Source: Pseudomonadota bacterium
GTDB taxonomy: Bacteria > Pseudomonadota > Alphaproteobacteria > Sphingomonadales > Sphingomonadaceae
Length of the DNA: 5,764 nt
Direction: 5' to 3'
NCBI GenBank assembly: GCA_023424275.1
Contig: JAFAED010000171.1
Coordinates: 1-5,764, forward strand
The translations under genes were made by a program, and so were the position numbers. Positions within the stretch are counted from its first letter, which is position 1; the number at the start of each line of letters is the position of its first letter. Shown one piece after another: positions 5,273 through 5,764 of the stretch. The notes below the pieces were generated by a model, which saw nothing but the letters and a program-made list of their open reading frames with translations, was not told the origin of the DNA and did no database searches.

Positions 5273-5748
5273 CAGATCAGTCCTTCGGGCGCACCGCGGC
5301 CGAGACGGTCGGGAAGCGCCTCGCCGACGGCGACGAATTCGAGCGAACCGCTGTTGATGCAATAGCGCAGCCCCGTCGGCGGCGGCCCGTCGGGGAAGAC
5401 ATGCCCCTGATGCGATCCGCAGCGCGCGCAGACGATCTCGGCGCGGACCATGCCGTAGCGCCTGTCTTCGATCGATTGCAGATGATCGGCGTTGAACGGC
5501 GTCGTGAAGCTCGGCCAGCCGGTGCCGCTTTCGAACTTGGCGCCGGCGCGGAACAGCGGCAGGCCGCAGAGGCGGCAGCAATAGACGCCCTCGCGCTTTT
5601 CATAGAGGAAAAGCCCGCAATAGGGCGCTTCCTCCGCATGATCGAGGAGAAGGCTGCGCTCCTCATCCGTGAGCGCGGCGGCGAGGTCGTGCCGTTGCTG
5701 CCGCGTCGGCGGCGCCAGGTCGAACAGGTCGCTCCCGACCTCAGCCAC
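5263..5748 (-). CDS. msrB: Peptide-methionine (R)-S-oxide reductase MsrB
   Basis: 161 aa as read from the GTG at 5748. MsrB reduces methionine-R-sulfoxide in proteins, usually with thioredoxin. The signature is complete: zinc ligands C58/C61 (CRLC) and C107/C110 (CARC), SGTGWPSF (74-81), GHVFPDGPPPTG (115-126) and the catalytic cysteine C130 in RYCINSGSLEF. The resolving Cys of E. coli MsrB (SGCGWPS, Cys63) is T76 here; C44 in APYCG falls at the position of the alternative resolving Cys31 described for Xanthomonas MsrB. The first 30 residues or so form a family-variable N-terminal extension. No signal peptide is seen, so it is cytoplasmic. The start is uncertain: no clear ribosome binding site precedes 5748 and the frame stays open to the window edge, so the gene may begin beyond 5764. 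It is transcribed convergently to the SDR operon and is probably independent of it. Confidence 0.95.
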   Translation of the reverse strand: MAEVGSDLFDLAPPTRQQRHDLAAALTDEERSLLLDHAEEAPYCGLFLYEKREGVYCCRLCGLPLFRAGAKFESGTGWPSFTTPFNADHLQSIEDRRYGMVRAEIVCARCGSHQGHVFPDGPPPTGLRYCINSGSLEFVAVGEALPDRLGRGAPEGLIWRG

Positions 5749-5764
5749 GGGCGACGTCCAGCAC

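Noticed and set aside
5740..5764. A frameshift near the 5' end of msrB: the GTG at 5764 (minus strand) reads VLDVARG then stops in another frame.
   Set aside because: The window ends there and the msrB frame itself remains open to the edge, so a start beyond the window is the simpler explanation.

Overview
The window is GC-rich, densely packed chromosomal DNA that looks like it comes from an alphaproteobacterium, most likely a sphingomonad (Sphingopyxis/Sphingomonas/Novosphingobium type). This placement rests on composition, codon usage and the general look of the proteins, not on a search. There is no rRNA, tRNA, CRISPR array, insertion sequence or clear sign of recent transfer.

Layout: a 231-base leader (1-231) with two small hairpins precedes a Tat-exported epoxide hydrolase of the microsomal (EPHX1-like) type (232-1551, +). 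A LysR-family regulator follows (1620-2540, +). A 154-base intergenic region (2541-2694) carries nested palindromes and is the best candidate for a regulated promoter/operator. Next comes a compact four-gene run on the + strand: a short-chain dehydrogenase/reductase (SDR) without the catalytic tyrosine (2695-3405), a small 4-oxalocrotonate-tautomerase-family protein (3430-3666), a nitronate monooxygenase/2-nitropropane dioxygenase-like flavoprotein (3690-4769) and a DUF3237 protein (4762-5250). Gaps in this run are 24 and 23 bases, then an 8-base overlap, so it is very probably one operon. A convergent methionine-R-sulfoxide reductase B gene (5263-5748, - strand) closes the window; its stop codon lies 12 bases beyond that of the DUF3237 gene and its 5' end may run off the window.

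How the genes may work together (inference): the cluster resembles a small catabolic or detoxification island. The hydrolase would open epoxides, probably outside the cytoplasm. The SDR, tautomerase and flavoenzyme would act in the cytoplasm on a carbonyl, enol or nitronate-type intermediate. The adjacent LysR protein would sense a small-molecule inducer. The substrate cannot be read from the sequence. The most unusual points are the SDR with Ala where the catalytic Tyr should be, the tautomerase with Trp where the 4-OT Arg39 would be, and their co-transcription with a protein of unknown function (DUF3237). MsrB looks like an independent housekeeping repair gene.
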